DNA of 64,000 nt from the NCBI GenBank assembly GCA_024434115.1, contig QMIT01000009.1, positions 214,165-278,164 on the forward strand. Direction: 5' to 3'. The translations under genes were made by a program, and so were the position numbers. Source of the stretch: Chloroflexota bacterium. GTDB lineage: Bacteria > Chloroflexota > Anaerolineae > Aggregatilineales > J027. A model generated the notes under the pieces. That model ran no database searches, was not told the DNA's origin, and worked only from the letters and a program-made list of their open reading frames with translations. Of the stretch, positions 6,930 through 15,360 are shown piece after piece (position 1 is the first letter of the stretch; every line of letters begins with the position of its first letter).

Positions 6930-8897
6930 TTATCCCACCGATGACAAAGTGGGTGTGGGAGTTGGGCCGCCGGGGGTCGTTTGGATTTGACCAGAATCGG
7001 TGGTCGGGGTAAAGGTAGGCGTCGGGCTGGCGGGTAGACGGGTCGGCGTTGGAGTTGCACTACCGGGGCGTAATGGGGCAGGGGTGGCTGAACCACCGAG
7101 ACCGCCCAAACCACCTGTACTGCCGAGGCCACTTAACCCTTCAGGGTTGTAGCGCACAGATCGGAAAATGGCGTCCAAAGTAGCCCCGGATTGTTCCCAA
7201 TCGCTCGGCGCTGTTCGTAGAGCCATCAATGCCAGCTTATCCTCAAAAATGAATACCACCCAATAACCATGTGTTTGGGTCGGCGTTTCCTGATTAAATT
7301 CAAACCAGATGGCCTGATTACCGTTGATGGTATCCGTCTGCATGGTGGATCGCCCTGTCAATTCTGCGGGATCGAGTAATGCAAAAATCTCGTCGGGGGT
7401 TAGGCTCTTGGTGGGGTCTATCATAATACGGTCAAAGAAAATGATGACCCCGCCCGCCGCCGCTGGGAGACCCGAACTTCGCAGGACATCAATTTCAGCT
7501 TGGCTGCTGGCAAAATAGATGGTATCCCCTCCAGCGATGAGGGCTTCCTCGCCAGACGCTATAAACGTCTGCCAGTTTTCAGGCAACAATATTTCAAGCG
7601 TCTCCGCCTCGTTACGTAGGGCTTGGGGCAGAGCAACAGTGGAGGTGTCTTGATTTCCCGTGTTGCCTAATACCCCGCCTAGACCCGTGCCACCGTCGCC
7701 TGGTCCCCCATTATTCGGCGGGTTGTTTCCGCCTGTTCCAGCAGAGGGCGGAGCGGCGATTTCTGCCGGAATACGCACGGATTCGAGAATGGGGAATAGA
7801 GTATCGCGGGAGGCTTCAAAATTCGCTGGCGAATCTGAGATGTAGACGATTGCCAGCGTCTCGCCAAAGACAATAAATGCCAAAAAGCCGCGCTGCTGCC
7901 CCCAATCTACGACGGCATAGGCACCGGGGGCGTTGTTGACGGTAAAAAGCTGCCGGACTTCGATTACTGTCACACTCAAATTCCGGATAAAGTTGTTGGA
8001 GGTGTTGCCAATGTTGACTGTCGCGGGGTCTAGGCCAATTTCAGAGAGGGGACGTGAGGAAATTAATCCACCCTTCCCACCGACCACTATTTCTTCGTTG
8101 GCAATCCAAAATACTGAACGATTATCGGCTTCGGCTTCAGTTTCACCAAATACAAAAATTTGGTTATCGGCCAACTGATCTTTGAAGCTCCAGCCCGTCG
8201 GAATTCCAACAGATAGACTGCCATCGGTGGCCCTAACGACTGTTACATCATCTTCAGCGGGCAGATTCTCATCAGGCGGGGCGGTGCTAGGGTCGGCAGG
8301 CATACGCACCGACTGAATAATCGAATATAGCAGGTCGCGGTTGGACTCCCATGTAGTAGGGGTGCCTGTAGCAGTCATGAGCGCCATCATGTCGCCAAAT
8401 CCAATCGTAGCAGCATAGCCTTGTTCACTGCCCGCTTCGATAACTGCCAAAAAAATCGTTTGGCCGGGATTGATTTCGACTTCTTGAGGCTGTTCAACGA
8501 CTGTCCCACCAACATCTTGAACACCGAGGAGACCTGAATCCATCACGGATTTTAGAACCTCGATTGAGGCTGTCGTATAGCCATAATCGGCGACATTTAG
8601 CAGGACAATCGTGCCGCCGTTGCCCACGATGAAACTGGTTTGACCGCGCACATCATTGAGACGACCCGTTACGGCGTCGGCGGAATCGCCATAGGTGAGA
8701 ATATTTTCGCTTGCCACCACATCGGTGTACGTCCAACTATCCGGCAGGCGCAACGATACCCGGCCATCGCTGCTTTGAACATATTGGGTCAGGGGTGTTT
8801 GGCGTGGGGGAGCAGCGAATACCGTCATAGGAGCAATAAGGCTGGTTAGAAGGGCCAGTATGAGTATCAATTGGGGAAAAGTATTCTTGAAGCCCAT
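6930..8897 (-). CDS. Secreted protein with three PsbP-like repeats
   Basis: The 655-residue protein has a signal peptide ending in TVFA (cleavage about residue 28). Three related domains of about 165 residues follow. Each opens with a strand pair such as VSLRLPDSWTY, LSVGIPTGWSF or LEILLPENWQT, and closes with IIQSVRMP, ILESVRIP or IFRSVRYN. They resemble the PsbP/DUF1795 fold (weak, by eye). Low-complexity Gly/Pro linkers separate repeats 2 and 3, and a Thr/Pro-rich tail ends the protein, as is common for Chloroflexota surface proteins. Ribosome site GAGGA lies close to the ATG. The 214-residue lipoprotein at 9163-9807 carries one copy of the same domain. Function unknown. Confidence 0.75.
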   Translation of the reverse strand: MGFKNTFPQLILILALLTSLIAPMTVFAAPPRQTPLTQYVQSSDGRVSLRLPDSWTYTDVVASENILTYGDSADAVTGRLNDVRGQTSFIVGNGGTIVLLNVADYGYTTASIEVLKSVMDSGLLGVQDVGGTVVEQPQEVEINPGQTIFLAVIEAGSEQGYAATIGFGDMMALMTATGTPTTWESNRDLLYSIIQSVRMPADPSTAPPDENLPAEDDVTVVRATDGSLSVGIPTGWSFKDQLADNQIFVFGETEAEADNRSVFWIANEEIVVGGKGGLISSRPLSEIGLDPATVNIGNTSNNFIRNLSVTVIEVRQLFTVNNAPGAYAVVDWGQQRGFLAFIVFGETLAIVYISDSPANFEASRDTLFPILESVRIPAEIAAPPSAGTGGNNPPNNGGPGDGGTGLGGVLGNTGNQDTSTVALPQALRNEAETLEILLPENWQTFIASGEEALIAGGDTIYFASSQAEIDVLRSSGLPAAAGGVIIFFDRIMIDPTKSLTPDEIFALLDPAELTGRSTMQTDTINGNQAIWFEFNQETPTQTHGYWVVFIFEDKLALMALRTAPSDWEQSGATLDAIFRSVRYNPEGLSGLGSTGGLGGLGGSATPAPLRPGSATPTPTRLPASPTPTFTPTTDSGQIQTTPGGPTPTPTLSSVG

Positions 8898-8915
8898 TCC
8901 TCAAATCCTTTGGTT

Positions 8916-8965
8916 ATCTTGTAAGTGCTATACAAGATTATGTGTCGGTTTTTCTGCATAGGCAA
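8916..8965 (-). promoter_or_regulatory. Promoter with palindromic operator
   Basis: On the minus strand, TTGCCT (8965-8960) and CATAAT (8942-8937) are 17 bases apart. A perfect 8-base-arm palindrome, ATCTTGTA-N7-TACAAGAT (8916-8938), starts at the -10 box and covers the expected transcription start near 8930. That is a classic repressor-operator position; a 5'-UTR hairpin is the alternative. Confidence 0.6.
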
Positions 8966-9007
8966 CAAATGACTTGTGGGCGAAGATGAATTCTTGTTTG
9001 CCGACTA

Positions 9008-9037
9008 TTGAGCGGGGTTGACAACCTGTGGTAAAAT
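9008..9037 (+). promoter_or_regulatory. Promoter of tRNA-Gln
   Basis: TTGAGC (9008-9013), an 18-base spacer and TAAAAT (9032-9037). The predicted start is a few bases before the tRNA 5' end. Confidence 0.5.
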
Positions 9038-9051
9038 GGGGACGTTCGCAG

Positions 9052-9123
9052 TGGGAGATAGTTTAATCGGCAGAACAGTGGACTTTGGATCCATCAGTCC
9101 TGGTTCGAGTCCAGGTCTCCCAG
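9052..9123 (+). tRNA. tRNA-Gln (anticodon TTG)
   Basis: A 72-base cloverleaf. The acceptor stem TGGGAGA/TCTCCCA has the weak first U-A pair usual in tRNA-Gln. The anticodon stem GTGGA/TCCAT has loop CTTTGGA, giving anticodon TTG. The T arm CCTGG-TTCGAGT-CCAGG is intact. CCA is not encoded: bases after the discriminator G are CAA. Confidence 0.97.
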
Positions 9124-9130
9124 CAAAAAA

Positions 9131-9165
9131 CAGGGTATCCTTTGGGGTACTCTGTTTTGTTTTTA
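9131..9165 (+). terminator. Terminator of tRNA-Gln
   Basis: CAGGGTATCC-TTTG-GGGTACTCTG pairs along its length with two G-U pairs and is followed by TTTTGTTTTT. It starts seven bases after the tRNA. Confidence 0.85.
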
Positions 9166-9807
9166 AGCTAAACGCAGCGAATCTAACATCGCTTCAAAAG
9201 TCGCACTATAGGTGTCCCAGTAGCCCGGCGCAGCAAAGCCATTGATAAACAACGACTGCCCTTCGCCTAAATCAAATACTGCAACCTCACCCCGTTCTGC
9301 ATAGGGAATGGTATAGCCTGTCATTGAACCATTCGCATTCTGGCGGTCAAACTGCTTGGCGGCATCCAAGTCGGCAATCTGGTCGAGATAGCCTGTTAAT
9401 TCATCCGCCGTGACACGCCGAATAATGACAGTAAATTCGCCGGGGGTGTTGGCGGGGTCAGTGGCGCTAATCAGCAATCGGTTGCTTAGTTCGACGGGGG
9501 AGAATCCCTCTGGCACACCAATGGTCAGGCCAAAAGCGGTTTGTTCGGTAAGTGGCAGGGGGGCGCTGCTGCCGGAATTTTCGATAGAGGATATTCCCGG
9601 CACACCACACGCGGCGTCAGGATTATTGGGGTCAGCTTCGCCACAAGCTTCGCCTGACCCACCGCCAGAATTGAGAATGGGGCCAGTAAAATTGGTGATG
9701 ACACTCAAGGTTGGGGTGGGAGTCGGTGATTTTTTCTCTGATTGGTCGTCTTTATCACAAGCTACCAGAACCAAAATTAGCATGAGCGCGATAGCGAATT
9801 GCCGCAT
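9163..9807 (-). CDS. Lipoprotein with one PsbP-like domain
   Basis: The 214-residue protein has a lipoprotein signal with lipobox LVAC at residues 13-16. A Ser/Thr/Pro spacer follows, with a CGEADPNNPDAACG segment that could form a disulfide. The C-terminal domain (about 85-214: LTIGVPEGFSP...YSATFEAMLDSLRLA) resembles the repeats in the 655-residue secreted protein at 6930-8897. AGAGGA precedes the ATG. It lies 12 bases downstream of the lipid-kinase gene on the same strand and is probably its operon partner. Function unknown; likely extracytoplasmic. Confidence 0.75.
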   Translation of the reverse strand: MRQFAIALMLILVLVACDKDDQSEKKSPTPTPTLSVITNFTGPILNSGGGSGEACGEADPNNPDAACGVPGISSIENSGSSAPLPLTEQTAFGLTIGVPEGFSPVELSNRLLISATDPANTPGEFTVIIRRVTADELTGYLDQIADLDAAKQFDRQNANGSMTGYTIPYAERGEVAVFDLGEGQSLFINGFAAPGYWDTYSATFEAMLDSLRLA

Positions 9808-9819
9808 AACCCAATCCTC

Positions 9820-10737
9820 TTATCCACTGACCAGCATCTTTAATGCCCCCGGCTCAACCGAAAAGTTCAAATGATTTCCGGCGGCGTGTTCGCCATCAAT
9901 ATCAAGGCCGATGGCGTTGGCCTGACATTCGACAGTCACCACTTTAGCTTGCTTATAATGCACATCCTCCCGCAGCAAATGCTTACCGCTGTATACGGAA
10001 TTGAGTGCAAGAATAGCAGAGAGGCGCGGTGTATCTTCAATCAAGACCACATCAAATAGGCCATCGTCAATTTCGGCATTGGGGGCGATTTTCATGCCGT
10101 GCCCAAACATGCGTCCGTTGGCTACGACCACAGCCCATGCCTTGCCTTCATACCACGCTGCTCCATCCAGCATGACCTTGAGCTTTTTGGGGCTGTAACT
10201 GAGCAGGGCTTGAACAGTGGCTAATTTAAATGTCCAAGGGCGGCGTCTGGTGCGAGCGTTGACACGGCGATCCACTTCACCCCCGATGCCTGCACTGGCG
10301 ATATTCAAAAAATAGCGGTTGGCATCATCGTAGGTCAGGTGGCCCAAATCGAGAGATTTAGGATTGGCTTGGGTAATCCATTTGACGGCGGCTTCGGGGT
10401 CAACCGGAATATTCAGGGTACGGGAAAAATCGCGGCCTGTGCCAATCGGTAACTGTCCAAATATCATGGGTGGGGCGGAGGGGTCGGCTTTGGCAAGGCT
10501 CTGGATGGCGTTGACAAGGGCATGATTTGTCCCATCCCCCCCTATTGCAATGACCCGTGAGATGCCAGCGGCGCGGGCTTTGTCGAGATGCTCCGCCACA
10601 TCTTCAGGGCGTTGGGTGATAGCGACGACCAGTTCACCCAATTCTTTCCACAACATCGGTTCAATTTGATGCCACAGTTTGCCAGCACGACCACTGCCAG
10701 CATTCGGATTGACTACAATCAGGGTGCGTTTGTCCAT
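9820..10737 (-). CDS. Diacylglycerol kinase-family lipid kinase
   Basis: The 305-residue protein has the DAGK catalytic signature. VVNPNAGSGRAGK (8-20) binds nucleotide, GGDGT is at 66-70, and GQLPIGTGRDFSR follows near residue 95. The C-terminal beta-sandwich contains ANGRMFGHGMKIAPNAEIDDGLFDVVLIED. Members phosphorylate diacylglycerol or related lipids with ATP at the inner membrane face. Length matches the YegS/DgkB group. It lies five bases from the GT39-like gene upstream, so a role in lipid-carrier or glycolipid metabolism is plausible (inference from context). Confidence 0.92.
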   Translation of the reverse strand: MDKRTLIVVNPNAGSGRAGKLWHQIEPMLWKELGELVVAITQRPEDVAEHLDKARAAGISRVIAIGGDGTNHALVNAIQSLAKADPSAPPMIFGQLPIGTGRDFSRTLNIPVDPEAAVKWITQANPKSLDLGHLTYDDANRYFLNIASAGIGGEVDRRVNARTRRRPWTFKLATVQALLSYSPKKLKVMLDGAAWYEGKAWAVVVANGRMFGHGMKIAPNAEIDDGLFDVVLIEDTPRLSAILALNSVYSGKHLLREDVHYKQAKVVTVECQANAIGLDIDGEHAAGNHLNFSVEPGALKMLVSG

Positions 10738-10742
10738 AAAGT

Positions 10743-12578
10743 TTAATTTTCCGGTGAGGGCCGCAGATTGCTCATGAGTTGGCCTTGTGGGTGAACGATA
10801 TATAAGCTGACCTGCACGCCATCATGGGGGCGATGATAGGTGGCAACCCATTCCAAACGCCCCCGCAAAATGCGCGGGTCAATTTGGAGAAAGCGGTTGT
10901 CCCTTTCCTCTTGAAATTCTTCTATCATTAGATAAACCGGGCCATGTTCGGCTAACAGGTTGTTGAGATAAGTATAACGCATGACGTTATCGGGCCAATC
11001 CCGTCCGGGCCATTCGGTATATTCGGGGCTGCATACGATCTGTAGGTGGTTATACACATCTGCTGAGATATGGTTGCCGAGATAGGAGCACGTTCTGACC
11101 ATGCCAAACACAATCGGAACATCGGTATCGCGCGAAATAATGGGCATTTGGGCGACATCTTGCAGAACATCACGCACCGCATAACCCGTCTGATTCTGAA
11201 AATATTCGTAGGTGTCGCGTTCGGGCAGGGCGAGTTCGGCAGGATTTTTGACCATTGTGTTATAGAATGGGCCGCCAAATGCGATGCCCCAAATCAGTAG
11301 GGTTGCCAATGGTGTCCATGAAAAGGTGCGCCAACGCCCCTGCCGTTGATTCATCTCAGATTGCAGCGCCAACACCCCGGCGGCGATTAAGATGACCCAC
11401 AGATGACCCACAGGCATGAGATAGCGGGTGGTGAGACGGCCTGCTGAAAAAATAACCGTACCCCATAACGCCACCACCCCGGCCAATAAAAATGTCGTTT
11501 CACGCCATTGCTTTTTCCCCAAGATCGGCAAAGAGATCAGGGTCAGCCCTGCCAAGAGTGGCCCCCAGAGATAAAAAACTACTTCCCCGGTGCGCCGCAA
11601 ATTATTGATCAGGCGTCCGCTGATAGATAATTGCTGCGCCATATGTAGATTGGAGCGCACGCCTTCGTACAGGTAGCGGTCTACAATTGGGCTTGTGCCA
11701 GCGGGGTCGGTCAGTTGGCGATATTTGTAGAAACCTAATAGCAGTCCCCAAATGATTCCGGTCAGCACAAAGGCGGCCAGCAAAGGTTTATGATAGGCAC
11801 GCCACGCATCAAGGCTTTGTTGGCTCAAATTGAAGCGCGAAACGAAACGTTGATTACCCAGCAGGATAACCGCCAAGATGGGCATGATGAGTAGCGGAAC
11901 AGCGAGAATTTTGGCGGCTAACATTAGGGTCAGCAATAACCCCAAAATCAAACCATTTTTGGTAGTGGGTTGACGCAAAACCACTAAACTCCACCATGCC
12001 ATGAGTACCACCAATGCTGCCGTCATGGAATCGCTTAGGGCGAGACGCTCATAAAAGGTCATAAATGGGAAAATGCCCAAGATAGCAAGCGCAAGGAGGG
12101 CGGTCTGGCGGGAAAACATCAAACGAGCCAGCGCGAATGTGCCTGCTGCACCCAACAGGGTAAATAGGGCAACAGGGGTACGGGCTAACCATCCCGGCAA
12201 ATGATCGGGTAAATCAAATAGGCCGATCCAATAGTAAAGCAAAAATTTGCCCGGTGTGGTGCTGGTTTGGGTATCCGAAAACGACCAGACGATGCGCCCA
12301 CGTTCGATGTGGCGGATTTCATCCACAAAATAGGGCATTGGGCCATCAATCACATGCGCCCGGACAAAAAAGAAGCCCAGCAGGAGTGCGACCACAGGCA
12401 GTAACCCAACAAAGACCCGCAGTCCAGCATAGTCGGCGGTGGCGGCATGGGGTTGATGGAGGGTCGAAGTAGGATGAGATGTCACCTCACCGGTATGACC
12501 CAACGGCGGCGCAAGTACAATGTTGGACACCGGAGAGAGTATAGTTTGATTAACCGATTGCTTCCCTGACGTGTTCAT
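10743..12578 (-). CDS. GT39-like membrane glycosyltransferase (copy 1)
   Basis: About 611 residues with roughly eleven membrane helices. The first periplasmic loop carries the acidic motif YFVDEIRHIERGRIVW, where the DE pair is the catalytic/metal position typical of protein-mannosyl/ArnT-type GT-C enzymes, which use polyprenyl-phosphate sugars. The stretch DLPDHLPGWLARTPVALF is shared nearly word for word with the next gene upstream (12681-14387), so these are tandem paralogs. A C-terminal soluble domain follows the last helix. An ATG at 12596 is possible, but ATG 12578 has GGGAG upstream. Acceptor unknown. Confidence 0.85.
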   Translation of the reverse strand: MNTSGKQSVNQTILSPVSNIVLAPPLGHTGEVTSHPTSTLHQPHAATADYAGLRVFVGLLPVVALLLGFFFVRAHVIDGPMPYFVDEIRHIERGRIVWSFSDTQTSTTPGKFLLYYWIGLFDLPDHLPGWLARTPVALFTLLGAAGTFALARLMFSRQTALLALAILGIFPFMTFYERLALSDSMTAALVVLMAWWSLVVLRQPTTKNGLILGLLLTLMLAAKILAVPLLIMPILAVILLGNQRFVSRFNLSQQSLDAWRAYHKPLLAAFVLTGIIWGLLLGFYKYRQLTDPAGTSPIVDRYLYEGVRSNLHMAQQLSISGRLINNLRRTGEVVFYLWGPLLAGLTLISLPILGKKQWRETTFLLAGVVALWGTVIFSAGRLTTRYLMPVGHLWVILIAAGVLALQSEMNQRQGRWRTFSWTPLATLLIWGIAFGGPFYNTMVKNPAELALPERDTYEYFQNQTGYAVRDVLQDVAQMPIISRDTDVPIVFGMVRTCSYLGNHISADVYNHLQIVCSPEYTEWPGRDWPDNVMRYTYLNNLLAEHGPVYLMIEEFQEERDNRFLQIDPRILRGRLEWVATYHRPHDGVQVSLYIVHPQGQLMSNLRPSPEN

Positions 12579-12680
12579 AATCTGGCTGTCTCCCATGCTG
12601 TTTGTAAGACAACCTGCCCCTTTTGAATGGTGAATAGACCTTCCACGAATTTATAGTGATTCACCGCTTTTGGATATGGT

Positions 12681-14387
12681 TTACTTAACCAAAGGTATCT
12701 CTCCGCCATCGGGGGTGGTACGGACACCGCTGACCGGAATTTGACCGGGGTAGACGATATATACATCTACGATAATACCACCATGCGGACGGTGATAGGT
12801 TGCCAACCACTGGGCGCGTCCGGCTATCCTTTCACGATGTAAGACGAGATCGGTACGCGGGGGTGGCAGTTGTTCATTAAACATATACACCGCACCGTAC
12901 TGTTCTAACGCGGCATTTAATACTTCATGCCGCACTTCGCGTTCGGGTGGGCAGATAATCTTGATGGGGGCGTCCTCTGCCATATGATAATGAAGGAAAG
13001 GACACGAACGAATGATACCCACTACCACACGCTGGTCGGTGCCTTCCGAAATGGGAGGTAAAGTTTCGACCAGTTCAAGGGCATCCCGTAGGGCAAATCC
13101 GGTGAAATTGCGGAAATAGCCGTGTGTCTCGCGTTCGGGTAATTGGAGGGCTGTCGGCTCGTAGATATTTTGATAACTAAAAGGTGCGCCAAAGGTCACG
13201 ACCCATACTCCCAACAAAACAACGGGAGTCCATTGGGCAAACTTCAGCGGGGTCGGTTTCAAAAGTCGGCTTAATTCATCTTTGAGGATAAACATCCCAC
13301 CCACCGCCAATATGACCCAAAGATGGCCCACTACCGACAGATAACGCGAATTGGGACGCTGGGCTACAAATATCAGCGGTAGCCAGACCGCCAAAATACA
13401 TCCTAGCAAGAGAGCGGCTTCACGCCAGCGTTTCCACACCAATACGATAATGCCGACAAAACTTAAGGCTGTAAGCAATGGCCCCCACAGATAACGGAAG
13501 GCTTCTTCAACATGGGTCATGTTGCCATCCAGCACCGTATCACTGTCGGGCAGGCCGTAGAGATAATCATCTACCAGCGGGCGGGATTCTTCGGGGTAGA
13601 GCAGGCCGTGTATAAAATAAAAACCCATGATGATGCCCCAGATCACGCCGACCACCAGTGCCGCGTTTAACAATATTGGGCCATATAGCTTCCATAATTC
13701 GATGGCTTGTTGGCGCAGATTCTGGTTAAGACGCAGAGGCTTTTTTCCAAAGAGAGCCATCACCGCAACGGGCATTGCTAGAAGTGGGACGGACAAAATT
13801 TTGGCGGCGATCATAAAACTGAGCATCAGACCCAAAATCAGACCACCGCGTTTGGAAGGATGCCGCGCCAACACCAGACTGTACCACAGGGACATCATGA
13901 CAATTGAGGCGGTCAGCGGGTCGGTAAGGGCCATGCGCTCGTGGAAGATCATAAACGGGAAAACGGACAGCACAATAACGGCTGTCAAAGCGGCGGCACG
14001 CGAAAACCACATGTGGGTGAAGGTATAGGTCGAGGCTGCACCAACCATCGCAAACAGGGCGACGGGAGTACGGGCTAACCAACCCGGCAGGTAGTTCGGC
14101 AGATCGAATAGGCCGATGTAATAGTAAAGCAGAAATTTGCTGGGGGTGGTGCTGATTTGGATGTCCGAGAACGACCAGACCACTTGGGCGCGGCTGACAT
14201 GGTTGAGTTCATCAATAAAATAGGCCATGTGGACATCAATCATATGGGCACGCAGCAAAAAGAACCCCCACAATAAGCCAATCATTGGAAGAAGGCGGGT
14301 AAATGTCTGGATACCCCTGTTGCTAGAAGCCAATTGTGAGTCGTTTTTAGGTACTGTCATAATGGGATTAGAATGGGATTTCGTCAT
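12681..14387 (-). CDS. GT39-like membrane glycosyltransferase (copy 2)
   Basis: About 568 residues, a close paralog of copy 1. It has the loop motif YFIDELNHVSRAQVVW, then DLPNYLPGWLARTPVALF, FPFMIFHERMALTDPLTAS, GLILGLMLSFMIAAKILSVP. About ten membrane helices precede a C-terminal domain ending in YIVYPGQIPVSG. No clear ribosome site separates ATG 14387 from ATG 14360. With the earlier start, the gene overlaps the end of the darG-like gene by 20 bases, suggesting read-through from it. It should transfer sugar from a lipid carrier on the outer membrane face (family knowledge). Confidence 0.85.
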   Translation of the reverse strand: MTKSHSNPIMTVPKNDSQLASSNRGIQTFTRLLPMIGLLWGFFLLRAHMIDVHMAYFIDELNHVSRAQVVWSFSDIQISTTPSKFLLYYYIGLFDLPNYLPGWLARTPVALFAMVGAASTYTFTHMWFSRAAALTAVIVLSVFPFMIFHERMALTDPLTASIVMMSLWYSLVLARHPSKRGGLILGLMLSFMIAAKILSVPLLAMPVAVMALFGKKPLRLNQNLRQQAIELWKLYGPILLNAALVVGVIWGIIMGFYFIHGLLYPEESRPLVDDYLYGLPDSDTVLDGNMTHVEEAFRYLWGPLLTALSFVGIIVLVWKRWREAALLLGCILAVWLPLIFVAQRPNSRYLSVVGHLWVILAVGGMFILKDELSRLLKPTPLKFAQWTPVVLLGVWVVTFGAPFSYQNIYEPTALQLPERETHGYFRNFTGFALRDALELVETLPPISEGTDQRVVVGIIRSCPFLHYHMAEDAPIKIICPPEREVRHEVLNAALEQYGAVYMFNEQLPPPRTDLVLHRERIAGRAQWLATYHRPHGGIIVDVYIVYPGQIPVSGVRTTPDGGEIPLVK

Positions 14388-15306
14388 GTGGGTCAAAGTT
14401 ACTTACAAAGTTGCCCTCGGATATTGGTTTTTCTCGGTCTGCTAAACCCGATACGAATTGCAGCCCGATTTGATTCTGTTCATCATAATCATGTTGGGAT
14501 AAACGAACAGGGCGAATATAACCAAGTTCAGATAGGAAACTTATCACATAAATGGCGTAACCCTCTAATCCCATTGGGAAATCTTCGACTAGGCAATATT
14601 TTGTTTGCTGAATATGCCGCCAAAAATCTGACCAGCCATTATCCTCCTTAGCTACAAAAACAGATTTGCCGCCTTGAATAATAAAATGGATGCCATCCTT
14701 TTTTTCGGCTAATTGAACTTCAAATCGCGTTTTTGTATCGAGTGTCTCGAATATGGTGTTTGAGTTGGTAATAGATATAAGATCGTTCCAAAATTCGTCG
14801 AATGTCAAAGTATCAGGGTGTCTATGCGCCCCATTTGGCTTGTGGTGTATTGGCGTAAGATCGTTTTGGGCATAACGATGGATATAAATGCTTATAGGGA
14901 GAGACCCCAAGTATCTCTCCATTAAAGGGCGTACTTGTGATTTCCAATCCAGTTCCCCATATCCACAGCCGAGCAAGGGAAATGAAATCGTAAGGATGCC
15001 TTTATCAGCATAGGTTTCAGCAAATTTCTTGAGGCCGGCCTCAAGATATTCTGGTTTCGAATTTTCTCGCCAATGTTTTTTGGTTGGGAAATTCAATATC
15101 CACTTATGCGGAGTCTTGTATAGCCATAATTGACCGACTGTAAACTGATGATGTTCACAAAGTTGCTGGTATTGTTTAAACATAGCAGGATAGATTTTTT
15201 TAAACTCGTAAGCGAGGCCTTTACCCATCACCCCAACCGTATTGACTGGATTGACGAGGACTTGGGCCGGACTCTCAAAAATATCCCCTGCAACATAGGT
15301 AATCAT
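14368..15306 (-). CDS. darG: DarG-type macrodomain ADP-ribosyl-DNA glycohydrolase, orphan
   Basis: The 312-residue product has an N-terminal macrodomain (1-150) with the DarG hallmarks: MITYVAGDIFESPAQVLVNP, NTVGVMGKGLAYEFK, NFPTKKHWR and LGCGYGELDW. The lysine pair in FPTKKHW (76-77) sits where DarG carries its catalytic lysine. DarG removes ADP-ribose from thymine bases modified by the toxin DarT, and its C-terminal part usually binds DarT. Here residues 155-312 form a separate unrecognised domain. No DarT gene lies on either side, since both neighbours are GT39-like genes. The gene looks more AT-rich than its neighbours, suggesting transfer. GTG 15321 is an alternative start. Confidence 0.85.
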   Translation of the reverse strand: MITYVAGDIFESPAQVLVNPVNTVGVMGKGLAYEFKKIYPAMFKQYQQLCEHHQFTVGQLWLYKTPHKWILNFPTKKHWRENSKPEYLEAGLKKFAETYADKGILTISFPLLGCGYGELDWKSQVRPLMERYLGSLPISIYIHRYAQNDLTPIHHKPNGAHRHPDTLTFDEFWNDLISITNSNTIFETLDTKTRFEVQLAEKKDGIHFIIQGGKSVFVAKEDNGWSDFWRHIQQTKYCLVEDFPMGLEGYAIYVISFLSELGYIRPVRLSQHDYDEQNQIGLQFVSGLADREKPISEGNFVSNFDPHDEIPF

Positions 15307-15360
15307 TTCTGTGCCATTCACTCCGCAATGGGATGCCCTGCTCCCTAGATTGTGGCAAGT

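Noticed and set aside
14368-15306. Complete DarTG toxin-antitoxin system
   Set aside because: Only the DarG half is present. Flanking genes are GT39-like, and no DUF4433/DarT sequence was seen in the window.
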